64,000 nt of DNA from Sphaerisporangium rubeum (GTDB lineage Bacteria; Actinomycetota; Actinomycetes; Streptosporangiales; Streptosporangiaceae), in NCBI RefSeq assembly GCF_014207705.1, contig NZ_JACHIU010000001.1, positions 4,394,501-4,458,500 of the forward strand. The letters are read 5' to 3'. Both the position numbers and the translations under genes were made by a program. The notes beneath the pieces are model-generated. The model did not search any database. It was given only the letters and a program-made list of their open reading frames with translations, and was not told the origin of the DNA. Positions 14,705 through 25,300 of the stretch are shown piece after piece (position 1 is the stretch's first letter; every line of letters starts with the position of its first letter).

Positions 14705-16477
14705 TCAGACACGCGTCCACTTCTGGTTGGTGCCGCCGTGGCAGGACCAGATGTGGAGCCTGGAGCCGTTGGCAGTGCCGGCTCCGCTGACGTCCAGGCA
14801 CTTGTTGGCGCCGACGGCGGTGATGCTGCCGTCGGAGTTGAAGCGCCACTTCTGGTTGTTCTGGCCGTTGCAGTCCCAGATGATGACCGCGCTGCCGTCG
14901 GCGGTGCCGCCGCCGTTCACGTCGAGGCACTTGTTGCCGTAGACCCGCAGCTCACTGGCGGCCGTGGAGGTCCAGCGCTGGCTGGTCTGGCCGTTGCAGT
15001 CCCAGATCACGATCTGCGCGCCGTTGGAGGTGGAGTTGTTGGTGGGCTGCAGGCACCGTCCCGATCCGACACCGCGGATCGCGGTGGTGGTCCCGGCCGT
15101 CGGGGTGGGGGTGGGAGTCGGGGTCGGCGTGGGGGTCGGGGTCGGGGTCGGCGTGGGGGTCGGGGTCGGGTTCGGGCCGCTGAACTCCTTGATGCGGATG
15201 TTGCGGTAGGAGACCTGGTCGGTGCCGCCGTGTTCCTGGATCCCGATGTAGCCCTGCTGCAGGGAGCGGACCGGGTCGGTGTTGGTGAAGTCGTTGATCT
15301 TGGAGCCGTTGAGGAACACCTGCAGGCGCTCACCCTCGACCAGCAACTCGAACGTGTTCCACTGACCGGGGGGGTTGAGCGCGGCGTCACGAGCGGCGAT
15401 GTCGGCGGACTTGAATCCGTAGACCGCGCCGGTGGTCTTGTCAGCGGAGTCGGTCGCGTCGATCTGGACCTCGTGGCCGGTGTCCAGCGCGGTCTGCGGG
15501 TTGGTGGTGGGGGGGAACCCGATGATGACACCGGAGTTGGAGTCACCGGTGATGCGGAAGTCCAGCTTGAGGGAGTACGAACCGAACTCCTTGGCGTTGT
15601 ACCACAGCATCCCCATGCCACCCTGCGAGGTCAGCGTGGCGTCGCTGTTGGTGAACGACCCCGGGCCGGTCTGGGTCCAGCCGTTGGTGGAGCCGTTGTA
15701 CAGGGTGGTGTAGCCGCTCTCGGGCCGGCAGTCGGCCTTGGCGGCCCCCGCGGCGTACCGGATGCCGCCGAGCAGCAAGGTGCGGAACGCGCTGTCGGAG
15801 TAGGACTGCTGGGTGTGGCCGAGGCCGGTGTAGAACGAGCGGCCCGCGGACTGCGGGTGACACCAGGTGATGGGGTGGTCGGAGCCCATGCCGCCGCCGC
15901 TGTAGCTGCTCTCGTCGAGGTTCTGCAGCACGCGGTTGGTGGAGCGCGGGTTGGTGCGGAAGTTGTACCACTCGTCGCTGCGCGACCAGGTCGCGCCGAG
16001 GTGCGAGGTGGCGGGGTGCGCGCGGTTCTCGGTGCGCACGGTGGCCGTCTGGATCGCGGGGTGGCTGTTGAACCACGCGCCGACCAGGGTGCCGTAGTAC
16101 GGCCAGTCGTACTCGGTGTCGGCCGCGGCGTGGATACCCATGTAGCCGCCGCCGCCGTCGACGAACGACTGGAACGCGCTCTGCTGAGTGCTGTTCAGCA
16201 CGTCACCGGTGGTGCTGAGGAAGATCACCGCCTTGTACTGCGAGAGATTGGAGGCGGTGAAGGCGTTGGAGTCCTCGGTGGCGTCGACGGTGAAGTCGTT
16301 GGCGTTGCCGAGGTCACGGATGGCCTGGATGCCGGTGGGGATGGAGTCGTGCCGGAACCCGGCGGTCTTGGAGAACACCAGCACCTTGAACGCCGCGGCC
16401 TGCGCCGGGACGACGGAGACGGCGGCGGTCAGCACGGCGGCGACGGCCGTCGCCACGAGACTGGATCGTCGGAACAT
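14705..16477 (-). CDS. secreted ThuA domain / 3-keto-disaccharide hydrolase (DUF1080) / ricin-type fusion
   Basis: The 590-residue protein has a Sec signal (to about residue 28), then a ThuA-like domain (30-250, KVLVFSKTAGFRHDSI, GGGGYMGIHAAAD, PITWCH). A DUF1080 domain follows (255-435, TLYNGSTNGWTQTG, SGVIIGFP, YIGIQEHGG), a class now linked to 3-keto-disaccharide hydrolysis. A long Pro/Thr linker (about 438-465) joins it to a ricin-type lectin (467-590). The family evidence supports a role in oxidised (3-keto) glycoside handling; the substrate is unknown. It lies 165 bases downstream of the GSDH-type gene in the same direction and shares near-identical lectin DNA with it. The ATG at 16477 follows AAAGGACC. 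Confidence 0.85.
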   Translation of the reverse strand: MFRRSSLVATAVAAVLTAAVSVVPAQAAAFKVLVFSKTAGFRHDSIPTGIQAIRDLGNANDFTVDATEDSNAFTASNLSQYKAVIFLSTTGDVLNSTQQSAFQSFVDGGGGYMGIHAAADTEYDWPYYGTLVGAWFNSHPAIQTATVRTENRAHPATSHLGATWSRSDEWYNFRTNPRSTNRVLQNLDESSYSGGGMGSDHPITWCHPQSAGRSFYTGLGHTQQSYSDSAFRTLLLGGIRYAAGAAKADCRPESGYTTLYNGSTNGWTQTGPGSFTNSDATLTSQGGMGMLWYNAKEFGSYSLKLDFRITGDSNSGVIIGFPPTTNPQTALDTGHEVQIDATDSADKTTGAVYGFKSADIAARDAALNPPGQWNTFELLVEGERLQVFLNGSKINDFTNTDPVRSLQQGYIGIQEHGGTDQVSYRNIRIKEFSGPNPTPTPTPTPTPTPTPTPTPTPTPTAGTTTAIRGVGSGRCLQPTNNSTSNGAQIVIWDCNGQTSQRWTSTAASELRVYGNKCLDVNGGGTADGSAVIIWDCNGQNNQKWRFNSDGSITAVGANKCLDVSGAGTANGSRLHIWSCHGGTNQKWTRV

Positions 16478-16498
16478 GGAGGTCCTTTCGCGATGCCA

Positions 16499-16527
16499 GG
16501 CACGGCCCCGCGGGTGGGGGCCGTGCC
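16499..16527 (-). terminator. hairpin upstream of the ThuA gene, 11-bp stem
   Basis: GGCACGGCCCC (16499-16509) pairs with 16517-16527 over a 7-base loop. It lies between the GSDH-type gene and the ThuA fusion. Confidence 0.5.
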
Positions 16528-16581
16528 GGGTGTCACATCCGTTGGTGATCGAGGTGCGGTCGAAACCGGATGGTGTGACGG

Positions 16582-16608
16582 CCCCCCGCAGGAACGACCT
16601 GCGGGGGG
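16582..16608 (-). terminator. strong hairpin after the GSDH-type gene, 11-bp stem
   Basis: CCCCCCGCAGG (16582-16592), loop AACGA, CCTGCGGGGGG (16598-16608). It lies 34 bases downstream of the minus-strand stop codon. The T-run is on the plus-strand side, so termination may be bidirectional. Confidence 0.7.
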
Positions 16609-16642
16609 TTTCCTGCCGGCGGTGCGCCTGCAGGGGGTGGTG

Positions 16643-19534
<2,892 letters not shown>

Positions 19535-19613
19535 TCAGGCAAGGCGCGCGCCGTCGCGCTGTTGCCGGAAAGAAGTGGAGTATCGACCGCGCCGACTCGG
19601 TCTCAGGGACCCG

Positions 19614-19641
19614 ATGTTAAGGGGACGTTTCCGAGTGTCAA
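19614..19641 (-). promoter_or_regulatory. sigma-70-type promoter for the GSDH-type gene
   Basis: On the minus strand TTGACA (19641-19636), a 16-base spacer and TAACAT (19619-19614) give a near-consensus promoter about 110 bases upstream of the start codon. Confidence 0.6.
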
Positions 19642-19787
19642 GGGCCGCCGATACCGGCCCGTCAGGCCGCGGATCGGGTCCGTCCCGGCCACGCGGAACA
19701 CCCTTCCCCGTACCAGGAGTTTCACCGCGGAACGTGGCTCGCGGGTGCCTGGCCGCCGGGAGAAGTGGTGGCGGCGCCGTGTGCCTG

Positions 19788-19804
19788 AGCTGAAAATTTC
19801 AGCT
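19788..19804. promoter_or_regulatory. 17-bp perfect palindrome AGCTGAAA-A-TTTCAGCT
   Basis: This is the longest copy of the TGAAA-N-TTTCA element. It is followed after 2 bases by GACAT-AGG-ATGTT (19807-19819). It lies about 150 bases upstream of the GSDH-type promoter. Confidence 0.55.
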
Positions 19805-19910
19805 GAGACATAGGATGTTAGCGCGTATCAAATCATCGGTACTTCCAGGGATCAAGGCGTGACACGGGCTTTCGGCTTGGTCGGCCAACTTGGGCTTCAC
19901 ACGCCGGCTC

Positions 19911-19952
19911 TGGACAACGAGCGGCTCAGGCCTTTAGAAAACATCCCATGTT
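19911..19952 (+). promoter_or_regulatory. orphan promoter-like element with AACAT-CCC-ATGTT dyad
   Basis: TGGACA (19911-19916), 18-base spacer, TAGAAA (19935-19940), then the dyad AACAT-CCC-ATGTT (19940-19952). It matches the GH29 and RbsB-type promoter elements but points at a region with no plus-strand gene, toward the 3' end of the fuconolactonase gene. Confidence 0.45.
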
Positions 19953-20030
19953 GATGTCCCCACTCCGGAGTCGCCTCTCGCCGTGAGAGAGGACCGGTCC
20001 GGTCGCGCACGTGCCGGTGACGCGCGGGCC

Positions 20031-20053
20031 GGCCGCGGCTGACAACCGCGGCC
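20031..20053. terminator. possible terminator hairpin, 8-bp stem
   Basis: GGCCGCGG (20031-20038), loop CTGACAA, CCGCGGCC (20046-20053). It could end the operon coming from 26 kb, or a short transcript from the orphan promoter at 19911. Confidence 0.35.
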
Positions 20054-20183
20054 GTTCCTCGCGCGCACATGCTCCCGTCCGCCCGTCCGGCGAGCCCGCC
20101 GCGGTGCCGTCGACGCCGACTTCGGCCCGCAGGCGGGTCGCCACTCGCCGGGGTACGGGCGGACGGGTCCCGGCTCGCCGTGG

Positions 20184-21035
20184 CTACACGTCCAGGTCGT
20201 AGACCCGTGCCGCGGTTCCCCCGAACACGGCGGCACGCTCCGCCGGTGTGAGGCCGGCCCGGTCGAGCAGCGCCGTCACCGTCTCCGACCACTGCGTGAG
20301 CGTGCCCCCGAGGAGACAGACCGGCCAGTCGGAGCCGAACATCAACCGGCCGGGGCCGAACGCCTCCAGCGCGACGCCGACATACGGCCACATGTCCTCG
20401 GTACTCCAGCCGGGGGACGCCTCCGTCATGAGACCGGACACCTTGGCCGTCACATTGGGCTCCGCGGCGAGCTCACGGATCAGGCCGGCCCACGGGTCGA
20501 GCTCTCCGGCCGCGATCGGCGGCTTGGCCAGGTGGTCGAGCACGAAGCCCAGGTGCGGCAGCGCGCGCACGGTCTCGATCGCCGCGGGCAACTGGTGCGG
20601 CAGGACGAGCAGGTCGTAGACGAGCCCGGCCTCGGCCACCCGCCGCAGGCCCTCGCGCACGTCGTCTCGCGCCAGCCACCGCGGGTCGGGCTCCCCCTGC
20701 ACCAGGTGGCGGATCCCGCGCAGCAGGCCGCCGCCGGGGCCGGCGGTGAGCGCGGCGAGCTCGTCGGCGAGGCCGGGACCGGTCAGGTCGGCCCAGCCCA
20801 CCACCGCGGCGACGGTGTCCGACCGCGCCGCCGCGTCGAGGAACTCGCGGGTCTCGTCCAGGTCGGGGAGGACCTGCACCAGGACGGAACGGTCGATCCC
20901 GGCCTTCGCCGTCTCGGCGGCGTGGTCGGCGACGGAGAAGTCACGGTTGATGAGCGCCATGTGCGGGGGTTCCAGCCATGCCTGCGGCCGCAGAGACAGG
21001 TCCCAGATGTGATGGTGCGCGTCGATTCGGGTCAC
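20184..21035 (-). CDS. amidohydrolase, probable L-fucono-1,5-lactonase
   Basis: The 283-residue cytoplasmic protein belongs to the COG3618 amidohydrolase_2 group. The N-terminal DAHHHIWDL carries the metal-binding His residues, and FVLDHLAKP and LMFGSDWPVCLL near the C-terminus complete the site. Characterised relatives open L-fucono-, L-rhamnono- or 4-sulfolactones; context with L-fuconate dehydratase favours L-fuconolactone to L-fuconate. It is the last gene of the 26145-20184 operon. Its GTG start at 21035 overlaps the LarC stop (GTGA), which excludes the longer reading through LarC. A rhamnonolactonase role is the main alternative. Confidence 0.82.
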   Translation of the reverse strand: MTRIDAHHHIWDLSLRPQAWLEPPHMALINRDFSVADHAAETAKAGIDRSVLVQVLPDLDETREFLDAAARSDTVAAVVGWADLTGPGLADELAALTAGPGGGLLRGIRHLVQGEPDPRWLARDDVREGLRRVAEAGLVYDLLVLPHQLPAAIETVRALPHLGFVLDHLAKPPIAAGELDPWAGLIRELAAEPNVTAKVSGLMTEASPGWSTEDMWPYVGVALEAFGPGRLMFGSDWPVCLLGGTLTQWSETVTALLDRAGLTPAERAAVFGGTAARVYDLDV

Positions 21036-22147
21036 AGTGCGTCCAGCGCCTCTCGTGCGAGTTGCCTCAGTGGCCTGCCGGTGGCCGCGGCCAGTCTCAC
21101 CAGGTCGTCGTGCTCGGGTTTGACCCCCCACGGGCCGTGCTTCATGCGCACGTCCTGGCCGTGCAGGCGCACGGTCTCGAAGTGACGCGGCAGCGCGACC
21201 TTGTCCACCACACCGCGCCGCAGTCCGAGGCTGCCGGTCTCGGCGAGCACGAGCTCCTCCAGGCGGCCCGCGAGTTCCGGCGGGGTGAGCACGTGCAGGA
21301 CGTGCGCGGGACGGGTCTTCTTCATGACGGCGGGGGTGACCCACGCGTCGGCGGCCCCGGCGGCGAGCGCGCGCTCGATCACGTGACCGAGGACCTCGCC
21401 GGTCACGTCGTCGAGGTTCGCCGACAGCACGACCTGCTGTGTGGTCTCGGCGGTGGGTTCCCCGAGCATGGCGACGACGACGTTGGGCCGGCCGGGGACC
21501 TCGCGCGTGCCGGCGCCGTACCCGGTGGCGCGCAGCGTCATCTCCGGCGCGGGGCCGTAGTCCGCGCCGGCGGCGCGCAGCAGCGCGGCCCCGGTCGGGG
21601 TGACGGCCTCCCCCGCCGCGCCGCCGCGCACGACGGCCCCCTGGAGCAGGGCCAGCGTGGCGGGGGCCGGTACGGGGAGCACGCCGTGGCGGGTGCGCAC
21701 CGTGCCGCCGCCGAGCGGAAGCGGCGCGCAGTGGACGCGCGTGACGCCGAGGTCGCGGAGCGCCGCCGCGCAGCCGACGATGTCGATCAGTGTGTCGTGG
21801 CCGCCGAGCTCGTGCAGGTGCACGCCGGCGGCGGGGACACCGTGCAGCCTGCCTTCGACCTCGGCGATCGCGGTGAGCGCCGCTTCGGCGACCGGCAGGC
21901 CGGCCCGGGCCGCCATCGCGATCAGCTCCGCCGCGGGACGCTCGGTGGCGTCGTCCTCGACCTCGACGCGGAAACGTACGGCGACCAGCGGCCCGGTGCG
22001 TACCTGCTCGGCCTCCACCCGCCACCCGGTCAGCCCCGTCAGTGCGACGGCGCGGCGTACGGCGTCGAGTGACGCGCCGGCGTCGAGCAGCGCGGCGAGC
22101 AGCATGTCCCCCGCGAGGCCGCCGAACGGGTTCAGGCTGAGGATCAT
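21032..22147 (-). CDS. larC: LarC, nickel insertion enzyme for the NPN cofactor
   Basis: The 371-residue protein is of the LarC (former DUF111) family: GLAGDMLLAALLDAGA at the N-terminus, VHLHELGGHDTLIDIVGCAAAL and HCAPLPLGGGTVRTRHG in the middle, and ANLDDVTGEVLGHV with KKTRPAHVLHVL in the C-terminal domain. LarC inserts nickel, with CTP, into the sulfur-loaded pyridinium precursor made by LarB and LarE. In some bacteria larC is split in two by a frameshift; here it is a single open frame. The start overlaps the LarB stop (ATGA) and its stop overlaps the lactonase start, so the three are probably translated together. Confidence 0.95.
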   Translation of the reverse strand: MILSLNPFGGLAGDMLLAALLDAGASLDAVRRAVALTGLTGWRVEAEQVRTGPLVAVRFRVEVEDDATERPAAELIAMAARAGLPVAEAALTAIAEVEGRLHGVPAAGVHLHELGGHDTLIDIVGCAAALRDLGVTRVHCAPLPLGGGTVRTRHGVLPVPAPATLALLQGAVVRGGAAGEAVTPTGAALLRAAGADYGPAPEMTLRATGYGAGTREVPGRPNVVVAMLGEPTAETTQQVVLSANLDDVTGEVLGHVIERALAAGAADAWVTPAVMKKTRPAHVLHVLTPPELAGRLEELVLAETGSLGLRRGVVDKVALPRHFETVRLHGQDVRMKHGPWGVKPEHDDLVRLAAATGRPLRQLAREALDAL

Positions 22148-22809
22148 CCCGGTCTCCTGGTCAGGCGGAAGGCGGCGAGCGCGGCGCCGAACCCCGAGTC
22201 GATGTTGACCACGGTGATCCCCGCCGCGCAGGAGGTGAGCATCGCCAGCAGGGCCGTGACGCCTTCGAGCGCCGCGCCGTACCCGGTGGAGGTCGGCACG
22301 GCGATCACCGGTGTCTCCACGAGCCCGCCGACGACGCTGGCGAGCGCTCCCTCCATGCCGGCGATCACGATCACGCTGTCGGCCGCGCGCAGGTCGGGGA
22401 CGGCGGCCAGCACGCGGTGCAGGCCCGCCACCCCGACGTCGCGCACCACCGTCGTGCGCAGCCCGAGCGCGGTGGCGACGGCGGCGGCCTCGGCGGCCAC
22501 CGGGCCGTCGGAGGTCCCCGCGGTGACCACGGCCACGGTGTGTCCCGCCGGAGCGGCCTCGCGCCAGGTGAGCAGGCGTGCGTCCGGGTCGTGCCGGCCA
22601 CCGGGGACGGCCGCGAGCACGTCGGCGGCCACGCCGGGTTCGACGCGTGTCACAAGGACCGGCCCGGTGTTCCTGCCGAGCAGCGTGGTGACGATGCCGG
22701 TGATCTCGTCCACCTGTTTGCCGGGCCCGTAGACGACCTCAGGCAGACCTTGGCGGGCCTCGCGGCCGAGGTCCACCCGCGCGTACCCGAGGTCGAGCGA
22801 CTCGCTCAT
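22144..22809 (-). CDS. larB: LarB, nicotinate adenine dinucleotide carboxylase/hydrolase
   Basis: The 221-residue protein is of the AIR-carboxylase-like LarB family. LarB carboxylates the pyridinium ring of nicotinic acid adenine dinucleotide and releases AMP, the first step of NPN synthesis. Visible hallmarks are VVTAGTSDGPVAAEAA, AGMEGALASVVGGL, VPTSTGYGA and MLTSCAAGITVVNIDSGFGAA, in which Cys194 matches the conserved cysteine of the family. The C-terminal half holds the catalytic fold; the N-terminal ~80 residues are the usual LarB-specific extension. It overlaps the upstream fucU-like gene and the downstream larC gene by 4 bases each. Confidence 0.95.
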   Translation of the reverse strand: MSESLDLGYARVDLGREARQGLPEVVYGPGKQVDEITGIVTTLLGRNTGPVLVTRVEPGVAADVLAAVPGGRHDPDARLLTWREAAPAGHTVAVVTAGTSDGPVAAEAAAVATALGLRTTVVRDVGVAGLHRVLAAVPDLRAADSVIVIAGMEGALASVVGGLVETPVIAVPTSTGYGAALEGVTALLAMLTSCAAGITVVNIDSGFGAALAAFRLTRRPG

Positions 22810-23228
22810 GCGGGGACGACGAAACCTATGGTCAGCAGCAGGTTGGCGTACAGCCGCTCGTCGCCGGTCGCCACCGCGAACGCCACGTCCGGCCCCTTCG
22901 CCGCCTCGTAGAAGGCCTGCCGTGGCAGCGGCTCGACCGGCAGGGCCGGGCCGAGCAGGTCGCGGTAACGGCCGAGGACACCGGGTTCACCGCCGTCGTC
23001 GGGACGCATGGAGTGCACCGCCTCCAGCGGCACGGCGTCCACGAGCACCTCCAGGACGTCGTCGACGCGGACCATGCCGGGACGCAGGTTCAGGTGGATC
23101 ACCGGCGCACCGGCGCGGACGTTGGTGGCGTGCGCGTAGTTGGCGTCGGCGAGAAGGACACGGGACCCGTGGCCGGTCGCCGCGAGCGCGCCGAGCAGCG
23201 GCGGGTGGAGAAGGGGATAGCGGAGCAC
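22806..23228 (-). CDS. fucU: RbsD/FucU-family mutarotase (probable L-fucose mutarotase)
   Basis: The 140-residue protein belongs to the RbsD/FucU fold: LRYPLLHPPLLGALAATGHGSRVLLADANYA at the N-terminus carries the conserved His and Asp residues. These enzymes interconvert alpha and beta anomers of L-fucose or D-ribose. Its place between larA and larB in an L-fucose operon favours L-fucose. It would supply the anomer used by a fucose dehydrogenase. The GTG start at 23228 lies 2 bases after the larA stop and is preceded by CAGGAG; the stop overlaps the larB start (ATGA). Confidence 0.82.
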   Translation of the reverse strand: MLRYPLLHPPLLGALAATGHGSRVLLADANYAHATNVRAGAPVIHLNLRPGMVRVDDVLEVLVDAVPLEAVHSMRPDDGGEPGVLGRYRDLLGPALPVEPLPRQAFYEAAKGPDVAFAVATGDERLYANLLLTIGFVVPA

Positions 23229-23230
23229 TG

Positions 23231-24487
23231 CTACTCCTGCGTGAGGTAGGGGACGGTCATGGGTCCCTCCGGCAGCACGCACACCCGGCCGGGGAGATCG
23301 GCGACGGTGGCGGCCACGTCGCCGGTGCGCTCCAGGTGTGCCGTGGCCAGCTCGGCGTCGCCGAGACCGGAGGTGTACATGATCACGCGGGCCGCGCGCT
23401 GGATACGGGCCTGGATCTGCACCTGCCACTGGTCGGGGACGGTCACCTCGCGGCGGGAGATCTCCTGGAACAGCGCCTCAGGCGAGGCGGCGGAGGTGAG
23501 GACCTCACGGTAGGAGCCGTGGTCGGGGAACCCGTCGCGGCACTCGGCGGCGCAGACGATGGTGCCGCCGGGTCTGACCACCTGCGCGGCGGCGCTCATG
23601 CCCTTGACCGACTGGTAGAGGTTCTGGTCGAGCGGGAAGCCCGCGTTGGTCGTCACCACCACGTCGAACGGCTCGGCGACCGGCCGCATCGCGGCCTGCC
23701 GGACGGCGGCGGTGGCCGCGGCGTGCATGGGGAGCAGGTCGCCGCCGAAGGCCCGAACGATGCGCTGCTCGCGGTTCAGCATGACGTCGAGCGCGAACGT
23801 GACGCCGGTGGCGGCGGCGATGGCGCGGACGTCGTCGTGCACGGGGTTGCCCTCGATGACACCCCAGGTGGCGCGCGGGTCGCCGATGCGGGCCGCGTCG
23901 TGCAGGGTGAGCACCGTCTCCAGCGCGGCGAGGCCCGGTGCGACGAGCTTCGGGCCGCCGGAGAAGCCGGCGAAGAAGTGCGGCTCCACGAAACCGGTGG
24001 TGATGCGCACGTCGGCGTCCAGCCACTCGCGGTTGAGCCATACCGGGACGTCCTTGCCGTGGCGGCCGGCCCAGCGCAGCGACGAGGTGTCGCGCGCGTC
24101 GTGGTTGACGATGCGCACGGCGTCCACGACCTGGTCGCCGAACATGGCGCGCAGCTCGGCGGGGGTGTTGCCGCGATGGGTGCCGGTGGCGACGAGGATC
24201 ACGACGTCGCCGAGGTCGATCACGCCGTCGAGCTCGTCGAGGATCGCCGGGATCATGAGGTGTCTCGGCTGCGGCCGGGTGCCGTCGCACGCGGAGACGG
24301 CGACCGTCTGGCCCGGCCGGACGCGCTCACGCAGCGGCGGGCCCGCCACGGGGTCGCGCAGCGCGCGCCGCAGCTCGGCGGCCTCGTCGGGTGCCGCCGG
24401 CCGGTCGGCCGGGGTGATCACGGTGGTCCGCTCGCCGGGAAGGTCCACGACAAGGCCGCCGGTGCCGTAGGCCAGGTCAACCCGCAC
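23231..24487 (-). CDS. larA: LarA-family nickel-pincer racemase/epimerase
   Basis: The 418-residue protein aligns with lactate racemase across its length. His104 (ATGTHR), His170 and Lys180 (EPHFFAGFSGGPK) and His196 (TLHDAAR) correspond, all with an offset of 4, to L. plantarum His108, His174, Lys184 and His200. These are the base pair, the covalent NPN lysine and the nickel ligand. The LarA superfamily also contains malate, phenyllactate, hydroxyglutarate and gluconate racemases/epimerases, so the substrate is uncertain. Here the pathway makes L-lactate and passes through L-fuconate; both are candidates. The GTG start at 24487 is 57 bases after the SDR stop. Confidence 0.92.
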   Translation of the reverse strand: MRVDLAYGTGGLVVDLPGERTTVITPADRPAAPDEAAELRRALRDPVAGPPLRERVRPGQTVAVSACDGTRPQPRHLMIPAILDELDGVIDLGDVVILVATGTHRGNTPAELRAMFGDQVVDAVRIVNHDARDTSSLRWAGRHGKDVPVWLNREWLDADVRITTGFVEPHFFAGFSGGPKLVAPGLAALETVLTLHDAARIGDPRATWGVIEGNPVHDDVRAIAAATGVTFALDVMLNREQRIVRAFGGDLLPMHAAATAAVRQAAMRPVAEPFDVVVTTNAGFPLDQNLYQSVKGMSAAAQVVRPGGTIVCAAECRDGFPDHGSYREVLTSAASPEALFQEISRREVTVPDQWQVQIQARIQRAARVIMYTSGLGDAELATAHLERTGDVAATVADLPGRVCVLPEGPMTVPYLTQE

Positions 24488-24544
24488 GACGTCGCTCCTC
24501 GCACGATGTCACAGTCGCCGACACTACCGCCGCCACGGGGACGG

Positions 24545-25300
24545 TCATGGCGCGGGGGGCCGCAGCCGCAGACCGGACATCCCGCCGTCCACCGGCAGCT
24601 CGATGCCGGCCGTGGAGCCGGCGGCGGGGCTCGCCAGGTAGGCCACGGCGCAGGCGACCTCGTGCGCGCTCACCAGCCGGCCGTGCGGCTGCCTGGCCCG
24701 CAGCGCGGCGCGCTCGCCGTCGGGGTCGGGGGCCGCGTCCAGCAGACGTCCCACCCAGGGGGTGTCGACGGTGCCGGGGGTGACGCAGTTGACGCGGATG
24801 CCCTCGCGGACGTGGTCGGCCGCCATCGCGCGGGTCAGCGCGAGCACCGCGCCTTTGGAGGCGGAGTACAGGGCTCGCTGCGGCAGGCCGGCGGTGGCGG
24901 CGATGGAGCAGGTGTTGACGACGGCGGCGCTCGGCGACCTGCGCAGGTACGGCAGCGCCGCTCTGGTCACGCGGACCACGCCGAACACGTTGACGTCGAA
25001 CACGTGGCGCCACTCGGCGTCGTCGTTGTCGGCGACCGTCCCCTGCGCGCCGATGCCGGCGTTGTTGACGAGCACGTCGATGCGGCCGTACCGCTCGGCG
25101 ACGGCCGTGACGGCGCGCCGCACGGAGTCGTCGTCGGTGACGTCGCACACGAACTCGGTGTCCTTGAGGTCGAGGACGGCCACCTCGGCGCCGCGCGCGG
25201 CCAGCTCACGCGCGACGGCCTGGCCGATGCCGGAGGCGCCGCCGGTGACGACGGCCACCAGGCCGCCGAACTCCCCCCGGCCGGCCGCCGGCTCGCTCAT
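24545..25300 (-). CDS. SDR dehydrogenase, probable 2-keto-3-deoxy-L-fuconate 4-dehydrogenase
   Basis: The 251-residue short-chain dehydrogenase has the NAD(P) site VTGGASGIG (residues 18-26), NNAGIG, the catalytic Ser (NTCSIAATAG), YSASK and the C-terminal PVDGGM. The SDR in non-phosphorylative fucose pathways oxidises 2-keto-3-deoxy-L-fuconate at C4 to the 2,4-diketo acid, which the neighbouring FAH-family enzyme cleaves. An L-fucose 1-dehydrogenase role cannot be excluded, because only one dehydrogenase is found in the cluster and the pathway needs two. The ATG overlaps the FAH gene stop by 4 bases. Confidence 0.82.
   Translation of the reverse strand: MSEPAAGRGEFGGLVAVVTGGASGIGQAVARELAARGAEVAVLDLKDTEFVCDVTDDDSVRRAVTAVAERYGRIDVLVNNAGIGAQGTVADNDDAEWRHVFDVNVFGVVRVTRAALPYLRRSPSAAVVNTCSIAATAGLPQRALYSASKGAVLALTRAMAADHVREGIRVNCVTPGTVDTPWVGRLLDAAPDPDGERAALRARQPHGRLVSAHEVACAVAYLASPAAGSTAGIELPVDGGMSGLRLRPPAP

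Noticed and set aside
19562-19813. A small plus-strand protein gene of 83 codons in the 682-bp gap
   Set aside because: No ribosome site, Arg-rich composition, and it overlaps the minus-strand GSDH-type promoter.
20184-22025. A 613-codon reading that would fuse the lactonase to an N-terminal extension
   Set aside because: The extension is the shifted frame of larC. The amidohydrolase fold begins at the GTG at 21035.
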